From Anticarsia gemmatalis (Eukaryota > Arthropoda > Insecta > Lepidoptera > Erebidae), in assembly GCF_050436995.1 (NCBI RefSeq), contig NC_134747.1:1185501-1249500 (forward strand): 64,000 nucleotides of DNA, read 5' to 3'. Each line of letters starts with the position of its first letter. The stretch's first letter is position 1. Below the pieces are notes generated by a model, which saw nothing but the letters and a program-made list of their open reading frames with translations, was not told the DNA's origin and ran no database searches. This document shows positions 41,774 to 56,700 of the stretch, in pieces. The position numbers were made by a program, and so were the translations under genes.

Positions 41774-44700
41774 TTACTGCTTTTTGTATCTCTGTCTTGG
41801 GCTTCTACTACGTTTAGAACCGCTATCTGGAGAAGATGATGTACTAGATTCTTCTGTTTCCTGCTGGTCTTCATTATCTCCACTCTTCGGCTTCGACTTA
41901 TAATAGTCCAGAGGAATCATCATACGTTTTTTCTTATCCGGTGGTTTTCCATTCTCAGGTTCTTGCGAAGTGCTCGGTTTACCCTCGTCATAACGCACAC
42001 GAACTAATTTCCTATTTTGTTTAATTGGAGATGTGGCTTCATCTACTTTTTCAACTTCTGGGGCATTTACAGCGTGTAAGTCCATGGCTGCTGCAGGAGA
42101 CTTGAATCCTGATAAAGATAATTTGTCTGCATCAGCACCTTCGGAGACGGAAGACGGCGAGGCACGTACATCAATGTGTTTCTGGCTCCGAATATTTGCC
42201 GCAGATAGATTACGTTTTGGAAGATCTTTATCTTCTTGAGATTTAGGCTGAGCTGAGTCACTTTCAGATTCTTGCGATGGACTGCTGTGTATAATAGCAA
42301 CCTCTGGAACTGATGAGAGTTTACGTGAAGTTCCTGAGGCTTCAGCGAGGCTAGGCTGACTCCCTTGAGGTACTCGGATTTTGAGGACGAGTTGAGTATC
42401 TGAGCGAATGTTTTGAGTTATCTCTGAGAGTGCAGCAGGCTGATGACGCCGGTCTGCTGATGCTGTTCTAGGTTCTGCGGTAGCTTGTATGTCTGCTGGG
42501 GGTAAACTATCTGCTTGGGGTAAACTATCCGCTTGGGGTAAAGTTTCTGGTTGGGCAGAACTATCTGCTTGGGGTAAATAATCTGCTTGAGGTAAACTGT
42601 CCGCTTGGGGTATAATGTCAGTTAGGGGTAAAGTGTCAGCTTGGGGTAAACTGTCCCCTTGGGGTAAACGGTCTGCTTGGAGTAAAGTGTCTGCCTCGGG
42701 TAAAATGTCAGCTCGGGGTAAAGTGTCTGCCTCGGGTAAAGTGTCAGCTCGGGGTAAAGTGTCAGCTCGGGGTAAAGTGTCCGTTTGGGGTAGACTATCT
42801 GCTTGGGGTTTACTATCTGTTAGGGGTAACCTATCTCCTCGAGGAAAACTGTCTTCTTGAGGTAAACTGTCTTCTGGCGCTTGTGTCTGCGGCACAGCTA
42901 CTGTAGCCTCCTTCGGTTTGCTTTTTTCAGCAGCTCCAATATCGAGGATCATTTCAGGGTTTGCATTCAGTAAACTATCTTGTGGAGAATGAATAACTAA
43001 CGCAGGTAAGCTGTCCAGTTCAATTTTATTATCTGCTTGAGTTACAAGTTCCGCACCAGTAATATTTTGTACACTAAGGTATTTGTCTCGCATTTGTTGA
43101 ATTTTTGAGTCCGGTTTACTTTGGTCTCTTTTTCTAACACTGGTAATGTCTTGACTACCCGATGATTCTTCAGTAGTATCCTGATTTCCTGAGCTTTCAA
43201 GTGTGCTTTCTTCCTCCACTCTACCTCCAATGCTCGTATCTTTAGCTTGTTCGTCGGCGTCAATTCCGAATGCTTCCGATTCGTCTTTTACCTCTGCACC
43301 GCTGGTTTCAATTTTTCTTTCCAACGTTTCACTTTTTTGAGGAGCTACTAGTAGTTGACTGGTTGATTTAAGAATACTCATAGTTTTTCTGGGCAGACTA
43401 CCACTCATATCTTTGACACCTGTTAGAGTTTTACCCTTAGTTTGTGAGCGATCTGAGGCTGATGAGCCAGCAGCGTCATGGGAGGAACTAGGCTCTTCAT
43501 CCTTTATGCGAAGTGTTCGCTGTGCCATCGGCGGAGCTGCTGATTCTTTGTCAGTCTGAAGATTTTCATCCTTATTGTCACCATCATTCATGTCTAGAGT
43601 ATACATATGCTTTTCAGTTTGTTCTTCAGGTGGAAACAGACTCATACGTCTACTGTATCTAAGTCTCTTTTCTCTATCCATTTCTCTCGTAATTCGTCTA
43701 GCTTCATCTAGCTGTTTAAGAAGTGCTGCTGTCGCTTCGTTCTCTTCTTCCAGCGTCAGTTCGTCTCTAATATCCATTGACGAGGCGGTCCTCAAACTCG
43801 TGTCAGAATACCTTCCCATTAGTTTCTTTACGCTTTCAGCAACTCGTTTTAAAAATCCAACTTTAGGTTGTTCAAAGTTAACGTCTTTGGAATCTGTGTC
43901 ATAGTTGGCTTCTTTCTCTAGTTCTGGTTCGGATTTCACTTCTCTAACACTCTGTGTAGGACTTACTTGCCCGTCACCAGTTTCGGGTAGATTACGTTTT
44001 GATGATGTTTCTCTAGGTACCCACGATCCTGTTGATGCAGCCGACACCTGTCGAGGAATACGACCAGAAGTGCCTGCAGTGGCGCCTGATTTAATTTTTT
44101 CGTATGAGTAGAATTTTGGTAAATTTGAATCCTTTTTATCCCCTGCTTGCTGCGATTCTGGCCCTGGAGGAGGTTCGGGTGGATCTTGGCCGCCTGGCCA
44201 CTTGTTAATGTCCATATCCTTGTCTGCGATATTCTTCATGCGAGTGTGTATAGTCTTCTTACTTAAAGGGAAGTGGGCGAGCAGATACTCCCAGTCGTCG
44301 AGGTGAAGAGTTAGGACTTGAGACTTGATCCTCGTTTGATAGGAGTGCGTGTACGGAGTATCACGCACTAGTCCTTGCAACTGAAGAATAGGTTTATTTT
44401 GATATTAATTGAATAAAGCCTGGTATTATGACTTAATTCTTTCACTTCTCTCAAAGACATATTTTTCGTATTTTATTCTCAAAATACATAGCCAAGAAGG
44501 GGATACATTGGGGGACAATTAATGTCCTGCAACACATTTCGTCAGCAATACCGGGTAACTGGCAACCCAGCATTGACTAAAAAACGTGAGTCATAAGGTA
44601 ATACTTGTCTTTCGTCCTAAATTAGTGCCTTAAAAATACTTACGATACCGAAGTAGGACCCGGCTGGGTAGACCCTGGCAAGGACCCTGTCAGCCTCCAC

Positions 44701-47700
44701 CATTTCCTCCGTGGTTTCCTTCACTCGGCCCGTGTGGATCACGTACATGCTGTTCGTGATCTCACTCTCTTTCACCACATACATATCTGCGAAGATCGGA
44801 CACTTCTTAATGACAGGATTTTGAGGCGTTTGGGTTTAAGCGAAGATGTAAGTGGTTTCGGTAATGGACGATACATTTTGGAAAACATTGGTAACCTTTT
44901 TGGTTGGTAAAATAAGGAGAAAATACTGATGAGACAAGGCTTTGTAGTTCTACTACCAAGTACTACGTTATATGAATTGTACTTTTTAAGGTGTGGTCTA
45001 GGGTTCGATTCTTTCGGATATAGATTGCCAGCTTTAGTAGATGTAAAACTTACTTTCATTATAAGTGTATAGTCTTAGACAGCCGACCAACTGTCGCAAG
45101 AAAGCCGGTTCGCATTCTTCAAATATATGATGCTGTAAAATAACCCCCACAGTAAAATAATAAATACAAAAATGTATCTATCAGGAAGCCGAGGTTTAGT
45201 ATTCATATAGCTTATAAGATGGATTAACATTTATAGGATACTTTTTACCCCGGGAAACCTATTCAAGCGGTGGAAGTCATGGGTAGAATAGAAGCTAGTA
45301 TCTCATAAGTTAATGCTCGTATAACGGCGTATTGAAACTCCTACCCTGGCGATATGATGTAGGTAGGCAGCCGACATGACCCTCAGCCGCAGCGACAGTG
45401 GAGCATGCTTCAAGAAGTGCGGTATCTGCATGCCTCGGGACTCGCGCCATAAGTGCAGCGTGTATTTGTTCACTATCGTCACCAGGTTACGAGATACGCG
45501 GTTGTTCTTTAAAAACTCCTGGGAAAATGAGAGAGGGTAGATTTAGACATTTTAGTACTTTTTGTCTTAAAATTTGTAATTTTTAGTAAAGCATAGGAAT
45601 GACACGAATTCCTATATTCATAAAATCTATATAAGTGCGGTCCAATTTTACTGGAATACTTAAATCCGCGAGATAAATTGACAATAAATGGTCTTAACAA
45701 ATTTAGGTTTATTGCATTGAAATAACTCTCGGTACTCAATGTACTCATAAAAGAATATTACCATGCTGTTTATAATATCGTAACAATTACGTTTCAAAAG
45801 CACTTTAGGCAACATCATGATATATTTTGAATCCATAAAGTCTTCATCTATGACATTATAAATGTCCGAAGACAATGCAAATTAAATAAAATCTTTTAAC
45901 ACTCACTTGTAGTTCTACAATTCGCAGTTAAAACCAAAAGCACATCATAAAAATGATTTACAAAAATACTAACATCTTACTGGTTTTATCAACAGAATTC
46001 TGTAAACTCTTTGTAAATACATTTCATAATCCATTACATAACGTCTTGTGGCTGAAGTTATGATATTTTTCAGAATAACATCCATAATTCATCTTTTTTT
46101 TTCACACCTCTTAATGGCCGACGCTGCAGCGCGCTGCCAAAATTTTCCCGCCAAATGCAAGCGATCTGACATTTTTGTAAATTACTTTAATCATTTACAG
46201 ACTGATTTTGATTTTACGGAAAGTATTTTTAATGAGTAAACGCGAATAATGATAACAAAGATCTTAAACAATATTAAAAATATTTAATTGGCTATTTTCG
46301 TGAATGGTTTTTAAACTTCTGTCAAATGTAAAAAAAAATGGCCTTAGAAAATTTTGGTGTCAGCCCGAAGATTAAAAAATGTTTGATAGTCTAGAACTTT
46401 AACATAATTTAATATTATGAACTAATACAAAATTGTAGGCGTTAAAGTCTGTTCTGATAAAGCTCTTACTCTCCGAGGAAAACTAAAAATAGGCAGCACT
46501 TGACATCCATACTAACTGTGCTAATATTATAACGAAAGCAACTCTGTCTATACATCACGCGCATTAGTATTTCCAGCTAAACGGCTAAACAGTTTTAAAT
46601 GAAACTATACACGGAGATAGATCACATCCCAATAAAATATATAGGTTACTATTTTCAACAAAATAACCAGCATGGGCGACATATCTTTTGTTACCTATGT
46701 TCTGATAAACGGTTCAACTGAATTAAATGAGTTTGGGCAGAGTGAAAGATTACATTCCAGTGAAGACCATGGGCTATTATCTACATAAACAAAACCAATC
46801 TGTAGGTATTTATTTGAATAAATCCTAGCCTGAACGACTGTCAAAGTTCTTTGAAAATGAAAGCCGGGACCCACAATTTAACGTGTCTTCCTAAACACAG
46901 AGGAACTCGATATGTATAAGATGGTCACCCATCCACAGAACAATCTCGGTAACTTAACCTCAGTAATCAGGCTGTTCTTAACTAAACCACGAGCTCCTCA
47001 CTAGTCGCGGGTTGAAACTAGTTTAATTTATTTCGTCTAATACACATAGAGTTATGATGAATGTGTTCAAAATACTCGTGTAATGTTTACGGCACATGTT
47101 TGATTGCAACAACCTATATAAATGTATTACGTCAACTGTTGCGAAATGAGTATTGAATATTTACGGGATCGGATTATGAAAGGAAAACAAACAATAATAA
47201 ATTATTGGTAACGTAAATATTTTTATGTTATTGATTTAATTAGATGTATTTCATTACATAAATATCTAGTGCTGGTATTGTAAAACTATCTATTTAAGTT
47301 TTTGGAAATCACAAAATATAGACAAGCGTGGAAAGTTATTTAAGATAAGGTGACCTACGGAAGACACCATGACTCTCGCTGAGAGGAACTGGGTACCGCG
47401 GAAAGTATTGTAAAACGGGGATATTTCCGGCACCGTTTTAGTTGTAAAGCTACTGCTACTATACAATCCTCTTTCTTATTCTATATTTAGTTTATCTTAT
47501 CTATCTTATTCTATATTCTTATGCTGTACTACTGAACATATACCTTCATCTTTCTTTACTAACCTTCCGTACCAATAATATAGCTACCCATTTTTTAAAT
47601 TGAAAAGTTTCACAAAAATACATCTACAAATGTAAGAATTTTATCGTCGTAAAACTATAGAAACCACAACGAATAAATCAAATGGCTAAAAAAATTACAA

Positions 47701-50700
47701 TATGCTCTCTTACCTGTAGTTCCAAGTAATTGCTGTAGAAGCCGAAGGACCTGAAGGACTGGTACTGGATGATGTTGGAGAACTCGCCCACGTACACCAT
47801 GAACATCAGCGTCGATATTATCATCAGGATCGTCACGAATATCACCTGACAAACACCATCTCTATTAAAACGTATGTCTCCACTTATCTATAAATATCCA
47901 AAATAAATATCTTATTAAAAAATAAGGATGTCGAGACTTAAGAACATGTATTGATATATCTTCACTAATCTACTCTGCTTCTATTAAAGAATGAGAATTT
48001 TGAGACTTCGTATGTAGAGGGGAATCATTAAACTGATTGGTAAATGATATACATAAGCCTGTGTGTGATACATAGGTACACAGATCATATCGGCGATGTT
48101 TTGCAAAACGGACAGGTATGTAGTACTCGTAACCGGCGGCCCTGCATGTCAAGATGTATGGACCCGGATGAAGCAAAGGAAGTTTGTAAGGATCGTACCA
48201 AGTGGCGTTCTCTGGCCTCCGCCTACCTCTATGTGAAGGAGTGATTTATGTAATAAATAGTAGTCACGTACTTTTGTACGTGACTACTGAAAAACAATCT
48301 GATATTCAATCTACCAGCAGACATTTATTTAACTTTCATAAATTTATTATACCTATGGTTTCATCTGCATATTGGTGAAACTCTTATGCTTGATATACCC
48401 GTTTTATACATTTTAGAGGTTTTCGCAAACATTCAGACAGCCTCACGCGTTGAAGAACTTTGCTCTATACCAGAAACCTGATTAAACTTCATTTGGGTTA
48501 GCTATAACTAAATTTCACTATTTTTATTACTATACAGAATATTGAGTGCACTCTGTGTTTTAGTTTATTATTGGCAACGGCACTTGAGATTTGAGGAATT
48601 CTCAACGTATGAGTAATAAAATCGAACAAGGTTTAATACACTACGAGTACGTCTATGTCATATAGAATGAGATGTAGTTTACCAGTTGCGCGATCAAATT
48701 GTACTATTTTATACATTTAAAAGAAGTAGATTTCATCATGCATATAGCAGTTTCCGAAATTAAAAAGTTACAAATCGGCAGAGATAGTTCAAATTTTATC
48801 GATATTTTAAGGGCTCAGTTTTATCATGTTTTTACCATACATTATCCGTTAAAATAATTAATATATCCGCTAAACTCCTTGGAATTGTCTACGTCACAAT
48901 ATTGGATATTCTTAAGATATAAGGAACCTAACCAAAAAATTGAACGTGAATAAAGTTTTTCCTAGTAGCTTGTGGTACCGACGAAGGCGAACTGCAAAAT
49001 ATAGGGAAAAAGTTTTTTCATTTTTCGATAATTTGTTAAATCACAGCCTTGTGGTACATTACATTACTAGAAAGTTCAATCACTGTGTAATTACTTAACA
49101 CAGTGAGTCATAGCAATAAGAGCACATTCAGACAGAATCACTTGACGTTTACGACTGCATCGGTGCATTGATGGACTCAACTTGAAAACACGCCAAATAA
49201 CACTGCAGGTTACTCTATTTTGCTTGTATTTTTGACAAAATGATAACTCTTCTTCTTCTTTAAAGTAAAGCAATGATAGTCCAATTACCAAGCTGTCAGA
49301 AGGGCTTAGAAAGTTTAGAACAGACACAGTAAATGGCTAACACATACTTACAAGCCGTCATTAGGTAGGATATACTAATGACAGTCAGTGTGTGCCAAGC
49401 GTTCTTTCTCCCCAGGCCAATTTGGCCATTACAAACGAGAGAATCTGCTTCTAAACATTTTATAGGACTATCTTGCTTGCATTTACACATTCCTATGATT
49501 CTCGGCTCTCGATTTCAATAGTTAGTATCAGTAAATTCGTGAAGAAACAATATTCACTGTCAATTTTACTCTACCCCTATACTTTGGCTCTTACTTTTGA
49601 TAAAGAAACTGGTCGAAAGTCGGTTTATCCTATTTCTATAAAGAATGGATAAAAGATCCCTAGCATCATGGAGGCACACTCATAAAATACTGAACACAAG
49701 CATTTGATTCAAGCGGCTGCCAAGGTTTGTAATCACTTTTAGATGAGTATCGTGAGTTATTGCCGATATGTTGATCGTTTCGACAGAGCTCACCGCGCCG
49801 TCAAAATATTAGTGCGCGCTGATTGGTCTAGATCGGAAATATACTTGAATCCGGCATTTGAGATATTAAGATTGTTCACTCGATTAAGGGAATTTAATTT
49901 GACAGAATAATTTGTTAATACCTTCACAGTAAGCTCAAGAATTTGTTTCCTAGTAGAGTAAACTAAAACCAAAAAAATGACGGAATAATTCAGGATCTTA
50001 TGAGGAAATAGGAAGGCGATTCTAAGACAATGGCTCAAAGGATTGGCCTAAAACAAAACGACATTTTGAAACAACAACAGGAAAATGATATATAGAAGAT
50101 GAATTCATCAAGAAAATTTGAAGAAAACATCGTTATTTTTTATGCAGATGCAACATGATTCTTTAAAACAAAAATCCAATGATTTTTCATATTAAATACT
50201 AAAGATACAATACAAACCTACTATAATGTGTTTATATCAGCTCCAATTACACGTTGTACTTACCTCGGCCTGTTTCTTAGGCATGATGTCCCCTACTCCG
50301 TTCTGCGTGAAGGTCGTCATCACGAAGTACAGAGAGCAAATGTACTCGTTGTGGCACCAGCTTACACCTTCATCTGAAATGAATTCATAGTGATAGAATA
50401 TTCAAAATGCTCAAAGCAGGTGCTAAGAAAGAATAAACTGAAATTTTTAAACCATTTAAATTGTATTAGATATAAATATACTATATGTAATACACCGAAC
50501 CACCTTAATTTAATTACCAAATTCTTTGTGTAATCTAAACCTAAACCTAATTAAGTGTAATAGGCTTTTCATTTTTTCAAGCTATGTCAGTTTAGCGGTT
50601 AAGCCTCTCTCTCGTCTTCATATTACTACAGACAATAATCACGCCACACAATATTGTAAAAGTTCCAAATTCTTCTAAAAAATTAACACTGACATACCAT

Positions 50701-53700
50701 TATACATCCACGAAGACTTAGGGTAAGCCTGTTCCTCTAGCATGCCGATGAAGTACCAGACGCAGGTGGTGGCGTGCAGGAACATGCTGAACCAGATGGT
50801 CACCGTGATGATGGTGCTCATCGTCAGGTTCACTTTGATGCGCTGGTTGCGGCGCTTCAAGCAGTTGTATACTGTCACCTGGGAGTAGGGACTTTAATGA
50901 GTTTATGCGCTTTTCTGTGGTAAAAAGTACTTAAAGGTTGCAATGTATGTGTAGGGTGGAAAGATTGGGAACTGAGTGAAGCGAGTGGCGTATGAATATT
51001 TCGAGATGTTATTAGTTTTAATAACTTAATCTGCAGTAAGCCAAAAATGTTGTATATAAAAATTATGTACATCAAAATTATAGGTATGTGTAAAAATATA
51101 TTTTTGACTTTAATGCAGAATTTACTACAGTTGATAAAGACTGAAACTAAAGCAATTCGTTTTAGGAATATATTTTATTATTTGAATAGAGGGTATTTGG
51201 ACAAACTAATCTTATAACTGTTAAAAGCAATATAAGTTTTATTAATTTCGTGATAGAATTATAAAAGGTGCTTTAGAAAAGAGCGACGAAAGATAAAATA
51301 TAACGAGCATTATGCTTACAATTCTAAACATTCTATTGAGTCGAAGCCAGGAGAACCACACCCACTCGTTGTCAGCTAACTTGAATGCCAAGAGCTCAAC
51401 GGGAATACACGAGAATATGTCGTATCTGAACTCTTTCTTGAAATACCTGTAGTTATAAATAACTATTAATTAAACTTCAAACACATTTATCTAACTATCT
51501 ATTCTACCCAATTTTTTTTAAGACAACTCCCAATTAAGAATTGCTCTTGTGTCGCGAAGACTTTTACAAACATACAAACAACGGACACAAAGTAAAACCA
51601 CACCCGAAACAATTATATTTGTGGATTGCACAAATAATTGTTTCGGGACTTTCTTCAAACATATACTTATGGATTTTTCTAAAAACACCGAGTTATTTAA
51701 AACAATAATTTGGATTGCAATATTATTCAGCGGGTTAATTTCATCATAACTTTTATTATGATGTCTGTTATAAGAACACCCTTCGATACTAGGAAAAACA
51801 CAAGAATAAAACTCAAAACCTCATGATAAGCCATCATTCAGGCTCTTACCTACATCTATCTATAAAATATAGTAAGTTAGTATGTCTCAACTTACATAGT
51901 CCGTAGCGGTAAAAGTAACGTCTTAAGACCTTTGTTTCTCACAAGTAACGGCAAAGCGAAGTGCATCAGAATCTTAACGAAGAAGCACACGTCTAAGATG
52001 TACAGCGTTAGTATCATCCAGGCTCTGTTGTCCTGTCAAGTAGATAGAACTTTAGGAAATAAACACAAGGTCATATGTTCAGAACAATTTCCAGAACTAG
52101 GTGATTCTGCTACCCTACACCGGGTATTTGCTAAAATCCGGACTGATTTTAGAATATCCAACTATTATACTATGACCTGGAAATCACACCCAAACCATCG
52201 TGATCAGCAGTAGCATAAACTACCGTTTCGTATAAAGATGCCGATAGAAATTCTACAATCACGATTTTTTTTCTTCTTGAAGATGGTAGTTGACTTTAAA
52301 GTGCATAATTATACTGATACTGGAGAATAGATAGCATGAGACAATTAACGCAGCGTAATATAATTTACTCTAAGTAGAAGAGACAAGCCGTTGAGAGAGC
52401 TTATTAATAACCTGATATCCAGCATTATACAGGTCCAAATAGATGCAGATCAGGCTGACGAGGATGAGGTACAGAAGCACCAGGCCCTCCTGGAAGTAGA
52501 TGTACTTGATGATGTCCTTCCTGGTCCGAGGAGCTGGCATCATGCTGCGGTCGCGTGTCAGTCGCACTCTGAAGTCTCCGATGTGGCCGAGGATGTAGTG
52601 CTGCAGAAAATAAACAGGTAATATTAACACACGTAGAAAAACATATGAATTACTGTCTATCACTATACGTGCCTAAGAGATCTATAAAACCGATTCCAAA
52701 TATCTTAGCCCGCAAATGGATAGCGTAGTGGATTCAAGGCCTAACCCATTCCCCATTTCATAAGGCTTCCTTGCTCAGTTGATAGTAAGTACAGGATGAG
52801 GAACTCTGGTATCTTAAAAAAACCCTCTATGGTTCATCATTACTGACACCAAGGTCAAATAATCAGACTGTTTAAAATTTGACAATTTTATCGTTTTTGC
52901 GCATGTCTGTCGTAATGAACGGTTCTTAAATCGTATTTCGTGAAAATAACAAAAAAAGTTGAACTCTAACCTCGATAATGATACTTAAATCAGTCTCAAT
53001 AAAGCAAATAACAATTACAAACGCACTTACGCTAGCTGAATTACTATTTGCTAAACATCAGACCTAACATAAGCCAGAACCATCTCCATTTCAACTAACA
53101 AAGTCTTGCATAACAGTGCATTTAATTATATAACACAGGAAATACAAATCAACATAACAGCACCCTTTTACGATGTCAAACATACGAATCCGTATGATTC
53201 CTAGAAAACGTTTTATTGGATAACGGAAACCGCAGCCGCCAAAAAGAAAATCTTCACACGTTTTAGTGCATTAAACTGGATATAAAATAGTATTACATCA
53301 TCACGCTACGCAAGTCTGACTTATAAATGGGTGCTCCGCCACAAAAGTTTACACGAGCATGATTTACTGTGTAGCTATCCTCTGATAAATGTATGTGTAA
53401 AGTTTAGTATTCAGTATTTTAGCGCCAATTGTATTACGCATCTACTTTACGTTTAACTGCTATTACTCCTAAGGTAGTAAGAACATACTAGATTTTGAAA
53501 CATTTGGAGTTGCATACTCTGCGGCAACCACCAACAATACTTTATATTATTCTAAAAGTTAAGAGCGAATCTATGTGATGCCTGAAAGTTCTTTTCTAAT
53601 TTCGTGAGGCAATAATAAGAAAAAAGAAATTCACTGCAGAAAATATGTTTCACCTATAATTAATGTCTGTTTATGTGTAGCAAGTCATAGATGCACAGTG

Positions 53701-56700
53701 AGCATGGTTGAAACTAAGGTTAATATTGCGTTTTCCTCTTTTACCATTGTGTTTCTGAACATATTTATTTTGGCTAAAATAAAGGAATTTCCAAATCCAA
53801 TCTAGTCAAATCATCACGCTAAAAGCTTTTTTACTGTGTTTTGCTTAGTAATTACAAAAACAGTCCATACTATTCACAATATTTTAGGCTATAAAGCTGA
53901 GGGGTTTGTTTGTTTGTTTGTTTGTTTGAACGCGCTAATCTCAGGGACTACTGGTCTGATTTGAAAAATTCTTTCAATGTTAGATAGCCGGAGCCCATTT
54001 ATCGAGGAAGGCTATAGGCTATATATCATCACGCTGCGACCAATAGGAGCAGAGTAGCAATAAAAAATGTTACAAAAACGGGAAAAAATTTGATCCATTC
54101 TATCTTATGTGACGCAAGCGAAGTTGCGCGGGTCAGCTAGTATCTAATAAAAACACGCACTTTAAAAAATACCGTAAATTTACAGCATTATTTAAATATT
54201 TTCTTTTTGCTATGAAACACAATCCTAGCCCAAAGATGAACAAAAATGTTATATATATATATGAAATAGCAACTAGTTGGATATTCTTCTTACCGGATTA
54301 TCAGTCTTCCTGTACTTCTCCATGAGGGCCTTGGTGGCTGGGAACTCGTTGATGATGTGGTAGAACGCGCGCGAGTTGATGATGAGCAGGTGAAGACGGC
54401 TGGTCGCCACTATGTTCATGGGGATACGCTGAGCGTACGTGCCGGATAGGTTGCCGAAAAGACTGGAGTAGAAAAGAAGACTTGAGATTTGATCACATTT
54501 GGAAAATAAATATAGTGTGTGTTGAATAATGGTTAGACCTTCAACTAGGTGACGCAGACTACGGCGCTGAGAGCGACACGTTTCTAGAATATAAATGCCA
54601 CTCTTAGCGCTTCTGTCGCCTCGATCTCGTAATGTCCAAGTTACGCAATAGCTTCATAAAGCACTACCTAATACCCATTCGTAATTGAATAAGATTTATT
54701 GTGCTATACTTTTAGTAAACCCTTACTCAAGCTGGTTTTATCTATACTAATATTATAAAGCTGAAGAGTTTGTTTGTTTGAACGCGCTAATCTCGGGAAC
54801 TACTGGTCCGATTCGAAAAATTCCCATTTATCGAGGAAGGCTTTAGGCTATATATCATCACGCTACGACCAATAGGAGCAGAGTACCAGTGAAAAATGTT
54901 ACAAAAACGGGAAAGTATAGATAGTATAGTATAGATTCTCTCTTACGTGACGCAAGCGAAGTTGCGCGGGTCAGCTAGTGTTATTATAAAATGCATAACA
55001 CACGTGTTGCTCGCATCGTAAGAGCGAGAACGTCTACTACATTTACTGCTTAAAAAATGTACCAACAAAGTACCTGACGTTCTCATCTATACTAATATTA
55101 TAAAGCTGAAGAGTTTGTTTGTTTGTTTGAACGCGCTAATATCAGGAACTACTGGTCCGAATTGAAAATTCTTTCAGTGTTAGATAGCCCATTTATCGAC
55201 GAAGGTTATAGGCTATATATCATCACGCTACAACCAATAGGAGCAGAGTACCAGTAAAAAATGTTACAAAAACGGGGAAAATTTTGACCCATTCTCTCTT
55301 ATGTGACGCAAGCGAAGTCGCGCGGTTCAGCTAGTCAACACATAAAATTCACTTAAACTAAGCCCTACAAAACCGTAATATTCAGTTTACATTTAATCGC
55401 CCTCCTTATCAATATTGAAAAACACAACATTTTTTTTACCCACCTGCCTCTAGGCAGTCTCACAACTTGATTCATCTCTCCAATCGGCACCCTGGTCTCA
55501 ACCCCGCCATAGTCCACGAAGTAGATATCTTTGACCACGTCATCATACTCCACTATCTTCATGTTCCTCAAGAAGTACACGCAGCGAGCTGAACGACCGA
55601 TCATGCGGAGAAGGGACACGTCGGCTTGCGAGAGGAGGGGACACTGGAATACAAGGACTTTATGGAAGAAGGGACATTTTAAAATGGTATGTAACGCAAT
55701 GGTATTAATAACAATTACTTCAGCGAGCGTAATGGGCTCTATATTTCAAGGATCAAATATTTTATGTAAAAACTTTTTACAAGTCGTTAACAACTTGTAC
55801 AACTGGTACAACTTTTTACTAAAAAGTTACGCTTTTTATCCTGGGTTTACTGGGTCTTACTGGGTCACAAAGTTAATAAAACACGAGAAAAGATTACTCT
55901 TAAACTTGATCCATGTTGAGTTGATTTTTACAATACTTACTTAATTTATTTAATAAATCTTCTCGAGATCTTTTAGGTTTTAAAATCGTTATGAAATAAT
56001 AAACCTGCTTTATGCGTGTGTTACCTTAGCAAATGTAGGTCCGTAGATCTGTAGTATGGCATCAGTTCGTAGGGTGATCTGTTCACAAAGCTTCAGCACG
56101 CCGCGGTAGTTGATGCCGCCCATCTTCTCCCAGTTGTACTCGTAGTAACGACGCAGTTCCCTAATGACAATAAAACAAGCTTATTATAATAAGAGTGAAT
56201 AACTTGTGTACCATTTTCATGGCGCCGTTTTTTTCACCGCCCATCTCTGTTCTTTGCCTCTAGAACTTTATAAATATTGGTTTATAGCAATTTACGGATA
56301 GAAAGTTCAACAATGTACAGGGAAAATAAATCAGCTACTGACGTCTTTTTAACTCAGCTCCCCGAAGAATTGGGTAGTGCAGGTATTCAGTTAAAGTTTG
56401 CGCCCGACGAGGGCAGACGTATAAGGTTACACAGAGTTGTAAGTTTAGTTATGTTAAATAATACTTATACCTTTGCAGTTCAGGGTCCAGATCCTCCCTC
56501 TTCATATAAATGACGATATCTCTCATGTGCTGCTGGAAGCCGGCCAGTGCCTTGTTTACGTTCGCGCGCATACTGATGATGCGCACTGAAAAGTACGTGA
56601 TCACCATGGCACCTGGATACAAGACCACAATAAGCACTTCTTGGATAGGAGAGACTTTAAAAATAATTGATAGTACATTTTTATCGAAAGACTTCTGATT

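Larger units (their letters stand above)
44150..52600 (-). other. channel unit 3: S1-S6, pore with GVGD, cNBD
   Basis: About residues 840-1310. S1 GLVLLYLILVSLICIYLDLY, S2 in 52032-51896, S3 YDIFSCIPVELLAF, S4 WLRLNRMFRIVTVYNCLKRR, S5 STIITVTIWFSMFLHATTCV, pore SLYFVMTTFTQNGVGD (1038-1053), S6 VIFVTILMIISTLMFMVYVG, C-linker LKNNRVSRNLVTIVNKYTLH, cNBD LRLYTYNENMYVVKESEITN ... SYFGILQGLVRDTPYTHSYQ. Only this unit keeps a K-channel-like GxGD filter. FGI replaces FGE. Confidence 0.85.

Noticed and set aside
43042..43263. Alternative minus-strand frame in the channel tail
   Set aside because: Shadow frame inside the 44380-41774 coding exon.
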